The position numbers and the translations under genes were made by a program. The notes below the pieces were generated by a model that had not been told where the DNA came from, searched no databases, and was given only the letters and a program-made list of their open reading frames with translations. Positions 4,553 through 5,372 of a DNA stretch of 5,372 bases are shown one piece after another. The first letter of the stretch is position 1. Each line of letters opens with the position of its first letter. The stretch is from Chromatiales bacterium (lineage in GTDB: Bacteria > Pseudomonadota > Gammaproteobacteria > SZUA-152), in assembly GCA_026999335.1 (NCBI GenBank), contig JALTPW010000191.1:1-5372 (forward strand). The letters are read 5' to 3'.

Positions 4553-5372
4553 TCTCGCGGCTCACCCGTATTTTGTTACTGAATGCAGCGCTGGTGCTGC
4601 TTGCCGGTTGTAGTATCGCTGAGCTTGAAAGAGTCGCAACGGAGGGGGGATCCTTTGATTCCAGCCAGCCGATGGCCTCTCCGGCGGAAACCGGCATCAG
4701 CCCGCTTCAGTCAGGCTCCGGTTTGTTGGTTGTCGAGTCGGTCATTGCCCGTGGCCAACAGGATGTGCGTGGGGCCACCGGACAGTTCCGGCGCCTGGCG
4801 GTGGGTGCCGTCGAAGAGGTGGTTTTGCGGCAGCCGGTTGCTGTTGGCGGAGTCGACGATATTCTCTATATCGTCGATGCGGCATTGAAGATCGTTTTTC
4901 AGTATGACCTGACGGCCAAATTGTTTCGTCCCATCAGGGAAGTCGCAGAGCACTTTACAGGCAACCCCGGCAGCATCTACGTTGCCAAAGACCGTTCCTT
5001 TTATGTCGTGGACATGCTGGGCAAGCAAGTGCTGCATTTTGCCGAGGATGGCAGTCTGCTGATGCGCTTTCAGGATCTGGCAAACCTGTCCCGGCCGATG
5101 GATGTGGCCGTTGATGAGCTGACGGGTAACGTCTTTGTGGCCGATGGTTCATTCAGCCATGTCGTTGTTTTTAATTCATTCGGCAAGGCAACGAGGCTGC
5201 TGGGGCGGCGTGGTTCCGGTCCAGGGCGTTTTCGCCTCATTACCACGCTGGCTGTTGGCTCGGATGGGCTCTATATCTTTGACCGTCTGGAGATGCCGCC
5301 GGTTCAGGTGCTGACCTGGGATGGCACTTTCCGTTACGCCTTTGGTGAAGATGTGTTGGTATACCCGCTTGC
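4513..5372 (+). CDS. NHL-repeat beta-propeller lipoprotein (3'-truncated by window edge)
   Basis: The frame is open from 4513 to the right edge, giving 286 residues, with the C-terminus missing. ATG 4513 has GGAG (4501-4504) 8 nt upstream. A GTG at 4549 overlaps the upstream TGA (GTGA) and would give a more compact signal peptide, so either start is possible. Leu-Ala-Gly-Cys (Cys33 from ATG 4513) is a canonical lipobox. From about residue 108 there are repeated blades with the NHL/6-bladed-propeller look: LYIVD...VFQYD, FYVVD...VLHFAEDG, then PMDVAVDELTGNVFVAD...VVVFNSFG with GRRGSGPGRF, and LAVGSDGLYIFD...VLTWDG. About four blades are visible. There is no CXXCH. The likely role is an extracytoplasmic scaffold or binding protein. 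NHL proteins are frequent neighbours of multiheme cytochrome genes in metal-respiring bacteria. Coupling to cytochrome 3 suggests a joint function (inference). Confidence 0.88.
   Translation, partial: MSQRRPGKYRVAVISRLTRILLLNAALVLLAGCSIAELERVATEGGSFDSSQPMASPAETGISPLQSGSGLLVVESVIARGQQDVRGATGQFRRLAVGAVEEVVLRQPVAVGGVDDILYIVDAALKIVFQYDLTAKLFRPIREVAEHFTGNPGSIYVAKDRSFYVVDMLGKQVLHFAEDGSLLMRFQDLANLSRPMDVAVDELTGNVFVADGSFSHVVVFNSFGKATRLLGRRGSGPGRFRLITTLAVGSDGLYIFDRLEMPPVQVLTWDGTFRYAFGEDVLVYPL

Noticed and set aside
1..5372. CRISPR arrays, tRNA/rRNA genes, insertion sequences
   Set aside because: No spaced direct repeats, no cloverleaf-like segments, no transposase-like frames and no terminal inverted repeats were seen.

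Overview
The window reads as part of a Gram-negative extracytoplasmic electron-transfer locus. All supported genes are on the + strand, and nearly every protein carries an export signal or looks like an outer-membrane barrel. Two lipoprotein signals, Sec-exported triheme c-type cytochromes, a barrel ending in Phe and moderate GC (about half by eye) suggest a proteobacterium. A respiratory, metal- or sulfur-metabolising Gammaproteobacterium would fit, but the sequence does not settle the taxon.

Layout. Positions 1-680 hold the C-terminal part of an outer-membrane beta-barrel protein, cut by the left edge, with an in-frame 9-bp tandem repeat at the very start. After an 81-nt spacer with a Fur-box-like palindrome comes a small triheme c7-type cytochrome (762-1163). 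A second, larger triheme cytochrome follows (1187-1849), and a strong intrinsic terminator closes that unit (1900-1931). A new unit begins at 2004 with a 531-residue lipoprotein. It combines a low-complexity stalk, a cupredoxin domain with a complete amicyanin-like copper ligand set, and a long helical-repeat C-terminus. Positions 3600-3958 contain no recognisable full gene, only two short ORFs in different frames; the second (48 aa) has a good ribosome binding site and abuts the next gene. A third triheme cytochrome (3959-4552) is a paralogue of the second. It overlaps the start of an NHL-type beta-propeller lipoprotein (4513 to the right edge, incomplete).

How they may work together (inference). 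The barrel could be a pore or scaffold. The three small cytochromes could shuttle electrons in the periplasm or across the outer membrane, the copper lipoprotein could be a membrane-tethered one-electron carrier, and the NHL propeller could be a docking or assembly scaffold. The combination of single-domain triheme cytochromes with a blue-copper lipoprotein and an NHL lipoprotein differs from the textbook MtrCAB porin-cytochrome arrangement, and is the most interesting aspect of the window.
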